Source: Dipylidium caninum
Lineage: Eukaryota; Platyhelminthes; Cestoda; Cyclophyllidea; Dipylidiidae
DNA: 64,000 nt
Direction: 5' to 3'
Assembly: GCA_017562135.1 (NCBI GenBank)
Contig: QEYB01001528.1
Coordinates: forward strand, 434,001 to 498,000
Part shown: positions 1-12,624 of the stretch, one piece after another
Position numbering within the stretch: position 1 is the first letter of the stretch
How the letters are laid out: every line of letters starts with the position of its first letter
Program-made: the position numbers and the translations under genes
Notes under the pieces: model-generated
Told to the model about the DNA's origin: nothing
What the model saw: the letters and a program-made list of their open reading frames with translations, nothing else
Databases searched by the model: none

Positions 1-1409
1 AGTTAAAAGTACATCGGCAAAAGCCGCTCGGAGCCCTTTTTCGAGTCCCTGGGTATGGCGGCACAAGAGAACAAGTACAAAAATGATTTCGACAAAAACT
101 CCTCAGTTCTCCGATGCTTTCTACAATGCTATAAAATTCATTAACGCTAGACATTGACAGCCCGTAGGGCAATGCAACTTTTCGTCGTGGGTCCAACCAC
201 TGACAGGTCGCGGTTTCCGGCGGGGCAACGAAGCGCACGTAAAATATGCCCTCATATGTCAAGGAGTGTGAATTATTTGAAGCAGACACACACACACAAA
301 GTGCCTTACTCAGAGTTGTATTTGTCTCCAATAAAAGCTGGACATGTCATCTCGTCGTCCCACCTCCTCCGCCGCTCGGAGCTCCACTCGTCGTTAAATG
401 AAGTTTGAACGATTTGGCGTCCGATGCGTAGGAAAACTCTTTGATTTTATCAGCCCCGAGAATGGACACGAGGACGCAGAGGGCCTTAGACCGTAATTTC
501 GAGGTTAGTTTTTAGAAAACTCGAAAAAAGGAGAACTCGAGCTCAAATCTTACACTTTACGGGATAATTTTCGACCATCAGGTTCAAGAGTGACAATGGC
601 GAAAAAATGCAACTTTCGCCTCTTCGTTCCAACTTCCTAAATTCCACGACTTCGGGTGGTTTGATAAGTCCTGCGAAATGTTATTTAAAAGTAGAAGGAA
701 GATGCGGATTGTCGGCGCTTCGATTACAACAATTGCTGAATCGGGTTAGGAAGGCGGCTGAAATATACTACTTAAATCGTACGAATGAAGTCTAAATCAC
801 ACCTTTTCTTCGTGTAGCGAAGTGAAAGTGGGTGGTCAACCTCTGCCAGCCCCTCTTTGTCCTAGTCTTAATCAACTCTAATTTTGTTCAAATGGGCGTG
901 GGACACTGGCTTGCGGCGCCTCCACTGAGGGGAACTTCCCTCTCCCTTCTCACCAGACGCTGCAGTCATTTGCACAAGCACAAAGGATTTTGATATAAAA
1001 ATATGCCGAATTTTGGTGGAATAAGGCATTTAGATGTACCGTAGCAACGCGCTTTTGTCATTTCTGAATGGAAGGCCACTGCAACAGGCCCCGGGTTGGG
1101 ATTAAATCGTACCACCCAATCTAATTTTACCGGTTCCCATAAAAGTTTGAGGTAACGCAGAGGCAGAGAGAGGAAGTTTGCCTCTTTTTCTCCGACACCC
1201 TCGCATCCCGCCGATCCCGTCACAGCCGGCCAAAATAATGCCCGCAGAGAGGTGGAAGCAGTGGTTGCGGTCGTGGGCTGTGCCTGGCTCAAAGAAGTCC
1301 TCATTTTACCAAAAGAAGGCAAAATTTTGGGCGACTTGAGAGACTATTGCAGTGTGACATGCGGCTGGCGTAAATACCTGGAAGGTACTTGAGCCCCCGA
1401 AAATTATTA

Positions 1410-1513
1410 GACCCTCGTTATCGTCGTCAGCGTGGTCGTCAGCGTCGTCGTTGACGTTGGCGTTGGCGTTGGCTTTGGCGTCGACGACCACGCTGACGAC
1501 GATAACGAGGGTC
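1410..1513. repeat. Perfect 31-bp inverted repeat with 42-bp spacer
   Basis: Positions 1410-1440 are the exact reverse complement of 1483-1513. The 42-bp spacer is built from GTCGTC and GTTGGC units. As single-stranded DNA or RNA this would fold into a 31-bp stem. The arms themselves carry imperfect CGTCGT and CGACGA trinucleotides, so the palindrome may have grown from a triplet repeat. No coding potential was recognised around it. Confidence 0.9.
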
Positions 1514-4500
1514 CAACAATTTTGGCGTCGTCGGCGTCGGCGTCGGCGTGGCCACCAGTCTAATCACTCCCGCAGAAATAAACAGTCCCACCTCATTCAG
1601 TTGCAGTTATTTACGTTGCAATTCCTCTCCGTAGTCGGCTGAGAAAGCATCAAAGAAGCTTAGTTGCACACGACCTTTCTGCATGGTTGCTCCTTCGAAT
1701 CAGGGAATCTCGCAAAAAAGGCTTTCTTAAGCTCCTCCTTTTGCCTCCTAAACTTTCATCTTTTAATAGCAGTCACCCATTGTATAATGTAAATAAAAAG
1801 ACTGTAACTTTTTAAACATCCCCGCCTCGCTTCTCAGACGACCTCCTCTTCCTCTGGGAGCGAGTCTCGGTTCTGTTGCCTTGAGGAGCCGAGTGGGGCG
1901 GTAGCAATTTGATGAGTCGCACATTCCTCCTCACAGCAAGGCGTGCTGCTTGAGTATATTTGTCCGTCTAAGGCAGAATTTGTCAAGAGCTTTGGTGCTC
2001 ACCGCAGCGCTGATTCCTCTTCTCCCGCAATCTGATTGGCATAAACTGCCAAGGTTCATTTGATAAGCTTCAAGAGTGCCTGGGATAAATGCCCCAGTCC
2101 CGACGGAGGTACGCGAAGGTGATAGAAGCGAGAAGAAGTGAAGGCGGCATAGAATTAACCTTATGAGCCTGTGGGCGCCCACAGTGTTTTGGGAGATTTT
2201 ATATAATCCTCACTCAAAACCATTTAGAACCCATAGAACTGTCTAGAGGCTTTTAAAATACCAAAATCTCCCTCTTCAAGGAGAACAAAATGGTTGGTTA
2301 ATGGGAGGCCTTTCTTTACCTACACAATTTCAATTCATCTCCCTTTCCCTTTGCCCTTTCGCCCTGTGGTGGGTATTTCAGAGAAGATGGGACGCAGCTG
2401 AAGTTAACTGAGTGTAGTCTCCCCATTCTACTAGTGACAATATGAGGCATGCAGGCATGAAATTACACTGTCGCGGCTTTCATTTACAGGCATTCTGTCG
2501 CATCAGACTCGAGCAGCATTCACCTATGCTAACTAAGTTCTTAATTCATAAGGCAGTGAGGAATTGGGGGCAGATTAACACTTTACTTGTCCGAAAATTC
2601 ACTGTTTCCATGTGCCCATCAGTTTCTTGCCCAAGTGCCCACGTTTCTGCTGTTACGATATAGTATTAGGGAAGATTTTTCAACTAATGGCTCATTGCGC
2701 ATTTGAGTGTGCACATACTACTAAAATGGATTATCAGTAGGAGCATGCGAAACGCGAAGAAGTCAACCGGGTGGATGAAGACGCTCGCCATATATTAATG
2801 GTATTTTAAAGGTGCAATCAGATAACCGAACATGATGAGGTATCGCCATATTTGTTTTGCAGGAAGAGAGAGACATCCCGTTGGAAAAATCCAAGGAAGG
2901 ACAAATTCTCTGACCGTCTGTGAGCGATTCTGTCCCATGTCAAAAGGTGCAGTACTTTTAAAGGAGAGTCGTAAGTTCAACAGGTGTCCCTGTCACTCAA
3001 CTATCATTTGTGACAGTGGTGTTTAACCCAAGCGCATTTATTAAAAGAATAAGCCACCGAAGCTTGTACCTGATAGGCTTATTTTCTACAAAAGGAGACT
3101 GAAAAGATAAACACTGAATTAAACACGGGGGACTTTGACGGGGAAAGGAGACGCTCCACTGTGTGGCACCAAGTCTACTTAATCCAAATTCCCCGCATCC
3201 GTCTCTGATGAGATCTACAAGTAGAAGGCCCCAAGAACTCACCTTTTCCCTATTGTGTATAAAAAAACACTTCCTTTGTATGGAATGGGAAGTAGTCTCT
3301 CGTGTGTTTTTTGCGTGAGAGAGTTGACCTTGCCTCCAACTCACGAAAAGGAGAAGAGCGTGTCAACGCTCCACTTGTCATTATGCCGTGCTACATGCAC
3401 CGCGAGTTTAATTAATTCCATGTTTCCCTGTCCGGCGGAACTCTTTGATTTGAGCCACTGTGGGACGAGAACAAACGCTTTTTGCGATTATAAATAGCAA
3501 CCTACGCAACTTTGTTCCTCTACTTTCCATTTGGCCTCGAGGACGCTTTGGGGAGAGGACTGAGAATTTAATGATGTCCTAAGTCTGGATGGTCATAATT
3601 TAAGAGTCTACCAGCTGAAAATTTGTAAGGCGAAGCAGATCATTTGTGATGTGCTGACTTTAAACTATCAAAAAATGCATTTTGGGGCTAAATTTTACCC
3701 TCCCTCAGACCATCGGTCGCCAATAACCTTCTCACAAACGGGGTGAGGATGCGGTTTTCAACTCGATTTTATGGTTCCAAATGTCCAGAAACGGAAGTCG
3801 GTGATGTCTCCTACGCCAAGCAACGCCCGTCTGGTTGAGGCATGGAATTTCAACAAAAATTTAAGTCTCCCATAGTGTTTCGCCAAAGTTTCCGGTGTGA
3901 GTTCAACTTTGCTTGGTCGCAGAGTGTCAACCATTCCGTAAGTTAACCTAACTTACTAAAGTTAGATTGACATGAAGGTAACACCTGATTTTCTGCATTT
4001 GCCTGGCGGCTGTGGGGAGTGCGAGATACTCCATTTCAGACGGTGCATAGGCGCAGGCAACGGGACTTTCAGCATCAGCAAAGCCACCACTCCACAAATT
4101 CACAAGGCGTACTGCTCTTCTTCGAATTACAACATGCCTGCAGATGAAGGAGACCCTCTCTTAGCGCTTCTTTCTTTGGCAGATTATAAGTTCAATGCAT
4201 CACCACCAGGCTGGTCTCCATACTCGTCTTACGATTTAAAATGACTAATTCTAAAAGAGGTTTCGTTGTAAAGTAAACTCAGATCATAAAAACAACCCTT
4301 TATTGAGGACTTTGGGCATCACCTCGAAGACTTGAGGGCCCCATTCACAATTTGCGTTTAAACCACGAAAATAGCACCTCCGCTGGGCTCTGCATCGCGG
4401 TTCATGGGGTTTCATTCAGAACTGCGAACACGCGGTAAACCGCATCCGGTTTAGCGCTCTAGTTTCTCCCCAAAGGTGACAAGATTGTGCAGCGGTTTCT

Positions 4501-4726
4501 ATAAGTTGCGTCCCTTCAAACCAGCAGACCGTCCCCCGTCGTCCTCAAAGATGGGCGCTAGTTAAACATTCACTCAACTTAAGCGGTTCTCTAATGCCCA
4601 TTATGAAATGCCTATTATTTTTTGAGATAAATCCCGGCTACCCCAATTTAATCTACTTAATAACGTTGTTCCTGTCGGCGTAGAATGCGCTGGAATCATC
4701 AAACACAAATAAAACGCAAAGGTCGC

Positions 4727-4739
4727 GTTGCTAGGCAAC
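4727..4739. promoter_or_regulatory. X-box-like RFX binding site
   Basis: The 13-base site GTTGCTAGGCAAC fits the RFX X-box consensus RYYVYY-N(1-3)-RRNRAC with a one-base spacer and is almost self-complementary. RFX factors bind X-boxes in promoters of ciliary genes. The next gene downstream on the + strand is the ciliary gene IFT20, whose ATG is at 6330, about 1.6 kb away. The match is seen directly; a role in regulating IFT20 is inference, and the distance is longer than the usual promoter-proximal spacing. Confidence 0.45.
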
Positions 4740-6329
4740 GGTAGACTTATACAATTCGTTGTTACTCAACATACTTTTTACTTTACAGAAAGATGGCCCT
4801 TTCTTGATGCGAAATATCACAAAATATGTTTTATTCTACCCTAATTGTGGTTTCAAAGTTAGTTTATATGTCAACTGGGACTCCTTCATATTTATAAATG
4901 CGTTTGAGTGTAAGGAGACACCGGGAGCCACAGCGTGAGGTAAAGTGGAGGATACACCAAAATTTACGAAGAATTCAAGCTTTTGATTCCAGTGAAAAAA
5001 ACTCCGGGAAATCAAGAAAATTGGGCGGGGGTTAAAAGAATATTTTACGTCATGACTTACTTTCGTAATGTGGTTATATATATATACGCTGCATTACTTC
5101 ATGTCTGCCTTGTTATGCGAATTATTCACTTAGCTAATCACTATTCGTTCAAATGTAATCACTAAAAACCAATACCACAGAGAGAATATCAGACACATAG
5201 ACAATGATTTCGTGGTTCACGATGCATGCACACCATAATGGTATGGTCTTATTCACTTGTCGTGAGTGCTAGCGCAAAAGTGGCTGTTGTTGACGCCCAT
5301 GTTGTTACTCGGCGCTCGAGCCTAGCGGGCTTCTCCTTTGCTGCGAATGCCAGTCTTTCTCTGTCGAACACAATTGGCACAGATTAAGGTATGTAGGAGA
5401 CCATGCACTAGTTAACCGTAAGACCAAACGGATTAGCATACAAGCGGTGTCCACTTTAATCTTTGTACATTGAAGCACAAACGCGTCAGTGGGGCAACGG
5501 AGTTCGGGCAGGCAAATCCATAAATTCAGTCCCAGTATATGGTCAGATTTCAAAATATAGTAAAAGTCTGCGGCAGTATATCCTTACCTAGGTTCGAGTA
5601 AATGAAAAAAATAACTCTCGTCTTAAGCAACAGTTTCGGGAAAGAATTTTGAATAAATCGCCCACACCTAATGAGAATCGAATGTTAGCTTGAAATATTG
5701 CTAAATCTTTAGCTAGGAACACGTAATCCTGTAGTACAGATAGACGAGTAGCATAGGAAAAAAAAGTAAAGAAGTGCTGTCGTTGCAAGTTTTTAATTTT
5801 TAAGAGGTTTCACTTTTGGCACTATGAGGGCAGTATGAATAATTAGGTTGTATTAACCAACCTGTTAATAATTCTATGCGGTTTGAAAAGATCGTGTCAT
5901 TAGCAGTAATTGAGTCATATAAATAATGACTCATGAGAAACCTGTATGAAAACATTGGATCCACGTAAGGTCCGGCGGGTGTAAACCGAATTAGGCAATT
6001 TTCTGAAATATATATAGGATAACGGGCTTACAAAAGATTATGACAAAACACTAATTTATGAGACGGCAAATCCTGCATTTCGGATAAGAATAAATCTCCG
6101 TTCCGTCGGCTTCATAAAAGAAAATTGATCAAAAGTCGGCAATATTACAAGTGAATGAATGTTTGCGCATTCAAACCGGAAATATAATCGCTTCAAATAT
6201 AAAAAATGTTTTAGTACTACAACTCCATAATAAGTTTTTTTTTACACATCGACAATAAAATTATTCCATTCAGGTTATTGTTTTACGCAATAGTTTGGAT
6301 GGTTGTTACGCACGCTCGCGGCTTTCTGA

Positions 6330-9300
6330 ATGGCCGCTAATTTAGCAAAATGCGGATTTTATGTCGACGATTTCAATAAACTGAGGATACTTGATCCATC
6401 TATAACACAGACAACCGTAGATTTTAAGGAAGAATGCGTTGATTTTGTCAGCAGTAATTTCAACCCGCCTTAGCATTGTTTTAACTTTGGGACTATTTTC
6501 TACCACATAACACGCTTGCCAAAAATTTAACTTTCATATTTGGCTCTACACCTCGGCAAAATTTTAAACTTGGGAGTGACTGGAACCATAGCGAACTGCT
6601 GAGGTCTGGCCAGAGCATTTTACACATAAGCTTATTATTACTGACCTCGCAGAACTTCTATTATTAAACTTCTGTCGGTCCTCCATTGCCGGAACTTATG
6701 TTTCGTTGTTTGATTTTGTAAAATATTCTTGTGTGGTCACGCATGTTACACAAGTGACGACCATTTTTATCAGATTTTTATTTATACCTGTCCCATGGGG
6801 TGTTAAACCTTGTTTCCATGGAACGGGAATCATAATTTTGGTCGTATTCTCTAACACGGTATAATAAGTTGAAAATCTTGATAAGGGAGAAAAACATCCT
6901 ATTAACTAACTTCATCTCCTACAGAAACTGAGGAATTCCTATCCGTGACGAAAACAGTCAGTGAACTCTTTGGATCTATTGCGGAAAAAGTTGAGCAAAT
7001 GAAAATCAAAGTAACTGATCTCTTAAGCTATGTATAATGTTCAGTAAGAAATATATTTTAACGAAAGAAATTTTAAGGCATCATTAATTGCTCATAACCT
7101 TTACGAAATCACTCTCTACTTCTCCTATATCAGTAGATTTAACGTTCTAGTGTTTTTGTTCTCAAAACCAAGTCGAATCAATCGAGAAGAGGAGGCGAGA
7201 GGAGGAGGAACAACTTCAGGTACAGATCCTTGAAGCCCGAATCGAGTGTGAACGGTAATCTATTGCTATATGAAATGCTTCTCGGTAGGGTGGAGAGAAC
7301 GAGAGTAGAGTTTTTATTTTTATTCTCACGAAATGAGACTGTATCTGTTTCCGTAGTTCGAGCAGTAATTGCAATTTTATAAACGGGTCAGCGAGTGCAC
7401 ATCCTCATGCATGGTTTTCACATATCTGTGGCTGATTATACATCGAAGTTGTACACATATAACTCACGATTACCTTAGTTATCTCAATTCATCCTTCAAT
7501 CACCATTGAAAAACTGGAGACTCGATTAGCAGCACCCTCAGGCAGCCTTTAGACGTCCTATTTAAATCCAATCCGTCGGGTTTTGTTCGCTTTGGACAAA
7601 TTTTCACACCATGTCGAAGTTGGCAATCCTATGACAGACAGAATGACAGGTTCCGGCTGGGCTAATTGGGCCTGACTACAAAATGTCACCGGCGTTAATT
7701 GCTAGCATCGCCGCCCGCCTGAGGCTCCGAGTTCACTTTTACAAAGTTGCCTTTGAGGCATTATCCACGTGTACACATGACCTATTTGGCCCCAAAGGGC
7801 CAGTGCAAGTTCATAAAAGAGTGAAATTTTACTCACAGTTTTTTACCGAATCTCACCATTAAACATGACTTGGAGGCTCCTTTCCAGCGACACAACTTGG
7901 ACAATTTTATTAGCAAAGAAAGATGCGATGAGAGCTTTTCTGTTACAGTTTGTCCACAATCATACTTTCCATGGAGGAGACTTCTAACCAGTCAATCTGT
8001 CGTGTGTGTGTGTGTGTGTGTTTTAACGCATCGCGTGGGCAAATTTGGGTGAATTTAAGGAAAGAGCAGAATGTTTTTCACTTCTTGAGCAAAGTTCACG
8101 AAGCTACATTTGTTCCAGAACCCATTTTGCTGTCATGGGAGCCCGCGTGGTTGATACGCTCCCTTCTCATCCCCCATCAGACTGGCTTTTCAAGTGCAAG
8201 TGCTCTCTTCTCTCACTACGGCTTAGCGACAGCCTTCACATTTAGGGGTGGAAATCTTTTGTCAGAGCAAAGTGGTTTCATCCTTCTTCCTCTCCCTTGG
8301 AAGTCAGAATTGTTAATTTTTTAGCACACTCAGATGAGAGTTAAAGCTGTGTGTGTGTGTTTGTGTGTGTGTTCGTAGCCCGCCAGCATCGGTCTTATCG
8401 GGGGGGTTAAGGAAAGCCTTCGAAGGAGAGATTTCGCCTCTCAGGGAAAACGGAGTGAGGCGACATGTTATACCACGAAGCGACGATGTCCCCCATTCAT
8501 CAAGTTTGCCTCCGAAAAGGGCTACGTCTAAGTCCTTTTGTAAATCCACTTAAGAGGCATTGTTAACAATTTTCAAGTGATAATCTCGTTAGAGTGAGAA
8601 GGTAGGGTGGGAGAAAACGCTTTGGCTTGTGTTTAACACAATTTGGAAGGGCGTTCGTTAAGCAGGTATACGTCGGTAGTCCTCTCCCCCCACCGCTTCT
8701 GCCTTTTCTCCCCTTTCCCCCTAGATTTAGCACTAACAGATTCATTTGTCCTCCTGCCCAACCACGTCAATCTGATTTATGATTCTGTCAGTCACTTTCT
8801 GTGCCCTCTTTGGCTCGAGTGATGGAGCTTCACATTATGAAATGCGGAGTAGGCAGGTCAATTAAAAAATCCCCCGTGAATGTGAGTGATGAAGGCGGTG
8901 GCGGGGATGAGGAAATGCAGGCAATGAGTGTGGGAACACTTTTTATCCCTGCATTCGCATTTGAACTTGCAGTCAAGTCATTTAGTCCCCTCCAATGCAT
9001 CGTCTCGTGTTTCTAGGGCACACCACGAAGATATAAAACCTGTCCACAGTTGTTAAAACTCCGAGCGGCAGGAAAGGGGGGCGGTGGACGGGGACTGGGG
9101 AGAGGGGGGGCGAAGGGAAGGGGAAAGGCACAGAGGATGCGGCCAACCGGTGTTTTCAAAATCCCTGCACCTGCAATTAGCCAAGCGCATGGAGGTAGTC
9201 AATTATCGCTACCTCGAACTAACGACTGGTTGCCCATCCCTCTCCCCCACCCCAACCCCCTGCCTCCCCCGCCCCCACCTTCCCTTTGCTGTTTTAACAT

Positions 9301-12036
9301 GGCCATTGGTGACAGCGACCACGACAACGCGGCTAACTCGGTGTGGCTTGGAGGGGGGAGGCGGGAAAGCCAAACAAAATGGACGCCTGTGTCTGACTAG
9401 CTGGTTGGCCGGGGGGGGATGGGGGAGGAGGCGGATACCTCGACACTGTAGGGGAGGGGGGGGGCACAAAAATGCACTTGCTGCTTCTGGTTGCCATTTC
9501 TGCCACCAGCCTTCGCCGCCACTAACACGTAGTATTTACGCCCGAGTGACAGGAGACAGATGTGCCTCACGGAGATAACGATGCTAACTTTTTGCTAAGA
9601 GAATACGAGAGGAGAAAAGTGAATATTGCAACCATTTAAATGTCTTTAGAAATTTTTCGTCATAGTAAACAGAAACAATCCACAGGGTAGTGAAGCGGAC
9701 TTTTTTGCGAGGTCACGGTCTGAGCATGGACTCACTGACCTGTAGGGCTTGGAGTCTCCGACGGAGCCCCGTGAGGTTGTGCTAATCGCCGCTTTGTTGA
9801 CGGTACCTCCGTCGGACCTCTTCACATTTGATTCTCGAGGTGATGTGCCTTGTGGTTGGCAATGACTTTCTCCAAGTGATAAGAAATGGGTAGTTGAATT
9901 TCCTCTATGAATTTAATTGCTATTTTTCAAGACGGGTAACTCGATGAAGTTTCTGTGGATTAGTTTTCCGTTCGCTTTGGATTTTCCTTTTTTTCTGTTT
10001 GCGCGCAAAGTGGACGATGAGAAAGTCAAAATGAGGATTGGAAATTATGAAAGAGGCGTTCAATATGAGTGGAAAACACAGAGCACAACTTCGCACATTA
10101 TTTTTGTATATTTACTTGAAATACTTTTCAGTAGTATCGACTATTCTCTGCCAATGATTGGGCGAGCCATAAATACCTTTTTGGCAAATACTACTGTCAG
10201 GATTAATAGAGGACTCAAGGGCTTTTTGCAACATCATTTTGGTGGTGCCATTTCCTCGTCTAAAAATAATTTGTCATTACGAAAAAGGTGAAAATCAGTC
10301 CGAAAAGTTTCGGGTGAATATGAAAGACGTGGTAAAAAATAGTGGATGCTCTTTGCTGTCAATCGGCGTTGTCATGCGCAATTTTTCTTTCGAACGGTCG
10401 GCCATCTCCACTCCCCTCCGTCCCTAGGGCGCATTTGAGCCCAATTTTTTTTTTTTTTTACTTTATCATTCCTTGTGAGCAGATGCTTTCACACAGTCGT
10501 GTGGATGGCCGCTTCCCCCTTAATTTGGACCGAAGTTCACGACTAGTTCCCTTGTCGTTAATTCCTCCTCGTTATCCGCACGGGTCGGTGGTCTTCCTCG
10601 AGGCTCCTAGACGATACTCAAATGGTCAGGAGGGCATTGTTTTCCAACCGGTCCGGGCTTTTTTTATGCATTAGCGGATCCATCTCCGAATGCCTCATGA
10701 ATGCTCCGCGAGGCTTGTTGAGCTTGGCCATGGTTCAATTTGAACTCATACAAGAAAAATAGGTCTAATTTCACAGAAAAATGAAGTTAAACTGGGATAC
10801 CAGCACCAAGAAATTGTACAAACTGATCAAAAACGCTCGTTTCATAGTTTCCGAGAGAACTATTAGAGTTGAGAATACGTTCCTCGTAGTGGACAAATTT
10901 TTCCGACATGCAAAACACTTTCCGCGCGAAGGCGTTCATCTAAGGAAATAACTGACAAGCTTCTAAGGATGAATAACCTAAAATATTTACAAAACCATTT
11001 AGCTGAAAAGAAAAGCATTGCGGCTGCATCGCCGCTGCAGCTGAGACTTTTACCGTTCGAGAGTCACCGTGAAGCAGCAAATCTGGAGCCTCCTTCTCAA
11101 TGCTCCTCACGGTCGTTTATATCTAAAGAATCAGGCGACGTCGAATTAGACACGAGTGAATCCCCAAAAGTTTCACTTCGCCAAACTCCCTTTGCAGAAA
11201 GTAGATTTCGTATGGTGAGGAGAGACAAAATGAATTTAACACCAGCGTCAATGGACTGAGAGAAGCGATGTCCGGCTTACATTTCCACCCTTTTCCACAC
11301 AACCCTTCTTTTCTTCCCCTCATTTGTTCACAAACTCTGTTAGACCCTACGCCTTGAATAGATTCACACATGTCTAATCGACCGTTATAAACTTCAAACA
11401 ATTCTGTTAGTGACTTAGATCTCCACGTCTGTCTTTCCGAACGTATCTTCTGCTGTCGCAAGGTGTCTGCTATTTGGCTTTACTCCTTCCGGTCAGCCGA
11501 AATGCTGCCAAGTTTTACTACGGCTATCAAGTGACACATTTTACTGACCATAAAAGACGATATGTCGGGATAATTACTGGCCTGGCAACGGGCGTGGCCA
11601 TGGGGCTAGGGTGGCTTGGGCAACTAACCCACCTGTAAATAACTCAATTCGGGTTATGCTAAAGGGAATAGGTTTTGAGAATTCCGAATTAACATAATAT
11701 TTTTTTTTGAGGTGTTTAATTCATATTAAGCTGAATGAGCGGAAAACGGCTGAGCATTAATGAGACAAAGGAGTGACAGTTTTACGAGGACTGGTCAAAC
11801 AATAGGACCTCAGACAAATTAAATTTATGCGGTGTGATATTATTTTGGAAGATCTGCGACTTCAAATTATATCTGCTTCAATAGAACTTCATGCCGAAAT
11901 AATTGTCCTTTTGGTTTTCATTTCGTTGACCCATTCTTTGTCCTTTTTTCGTAGGCTTCGACTACAACTGGAATCGCTGGAGTGTCAGGAAGCGGAACAA
12001 AAAGACTTCATACAAAATTTCCTTATGGACAGATGA
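6330..12036 (+). CDS. IFT20: Intraflagellar transport protein 20 (IFT20), four exons
   Basis: Exons are 6330-6453, 6925-7010, 7151-7254 and 11955-12036. All have GT donors and AG acceptors, and phases agree (1, 0, 2), giving 131 residues against 132 in human IFT20. Exon 1 carries the family signature FNKLRILDPSITQTTVDFKE around residues 15-34, and exon 4 ends in EAEQKDFIQNF, matching the conserved IFT20 C-terminus. The middle is a charged coiled coil (EKRRREEEEQLQ). IFT20 is a small subunit of the IFT-B complex and also acts at the Golgi, carrying membrane cargo to the cilium. Intron 3 is 4.7 kb while introns 1 and 2 are 471 and 140 nt. A canonical AATAAA follows at 12060-12065, 24 nt after the stop. 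The start is the first ATG preceding the conserved block. An X-box-like site lies upstream at 4727. Confidence 0.94.
7255..11954. other. Large intron 3 of IFT20
   Basis: This 4.7-kb intron separates the two halves of the coiled coil. It contains GT microsatellites near 8003-8022 and 8350-8372 and a G-rich/C-rich stretch at about 9060-9470 with homopolymer G runs. I could not support a nested gene. Open frames at 9084-9578, 10969-11259 and 9917-10291 do not resemble known proteins and do not show flanking splice signals that I trust. Confidence 0.6.
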
Positions 12037-12059
12037 AAAATTTGGTTTTTGCTTAGCCA

Positions 12060-12065
12060 AATAAA
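12060..12065 (+). terminator. Polyadenylation signal of IFT20
   Basis: A canonical AATAAA hexamer lies 24 nt after the IFT20 stop codon. This implies a very short 3' untranslated region. Confidence 0.6.
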
Positions 12066-12507
12066 AACGTGTTTGTCAGTTATGAGACCTCTACTTCCCT
12101 TTATATTGATCATGCATTCACCTGCATCGGAAATTTGGTTTAGTCTCATTCATCGGATATTGAAAGCAAATACGTAAATCCCTTTTCAGAAGTGCATGTA
12201 AAAACATGGATTCCCGTTTTAGCTTATAAAATTTAATTATCCGTAGACTTGACATGTAAGCACTTAGTAGGAAAAAATATACCTTCCTAACATTGTATCA
12301 GTAGCTTAAAATAATAGAGACTAACCAAAAATTTCCCCATAAGTAGTACTTAGTATTGCTTTTATATTTCCCAACGTGCCTACCAATCATGTCAGGACAG
12401 ATGGACGCACAGTCTTCCCATTGGTTGTCGCAATCCAATCATCAGCGGAAGCGCTATCGAACCGCTGAGAGGACCGCTTGGGCACCAGTTTACCCAGTCA
12501 CGTAGCT

Positions 12508-12624
12508 ATGGCCCCGACATTAGACATTTCTACTCTGATGTTCGGCTTCGTGGAATCCTCACAAGCCCTGGATGAGGGATTTCTATCCATGGACGAGTGT
12601 TCCTATCCAGAAACCTCCAAGCAC
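12508..12624 (+). CDS. Possible 5' coding exon, perhaps of the LIM-homeobox gene
   Basis: An ATG at 12508 opens 39 codons that run to a good donor (CAC followed by GTGAGT) at 12624, in phase 0. The peptide is acidic and rich in Ser and Met (MAPTLDISTLMFGFVESSQA at the start). A CCAAT-like CCAATCAT lies about 70 nt upstream. It is on the same strand as the LIM-homeobox gene 1.8 kb downstream. However, the LIM exon reads in phase 1 from its nearest acceptor, so a direct join is out of frame and an unseen intermediate exon would be needed. It could equally belong to another transcript or be chance. Confidence 0.3.

Larger units (their letters stand above)
1..6329. other. Largely non-coding 5' region
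   Basis: No gene could be supported here. The stretch is AT-rich and unique-looking apart from a perfect inverted repeat at 1410-1513 and an X-box-like site at 4727-4739. One ATG-initiated open frame of 90 codons lies at 3972-4244 (+), with a hydrophilic, cysteine-containing product and no recognisable domain. It could be a chance frame. The other short frames mostly begin at GTG or TTG and lack coding character. Confidence 0.5.
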
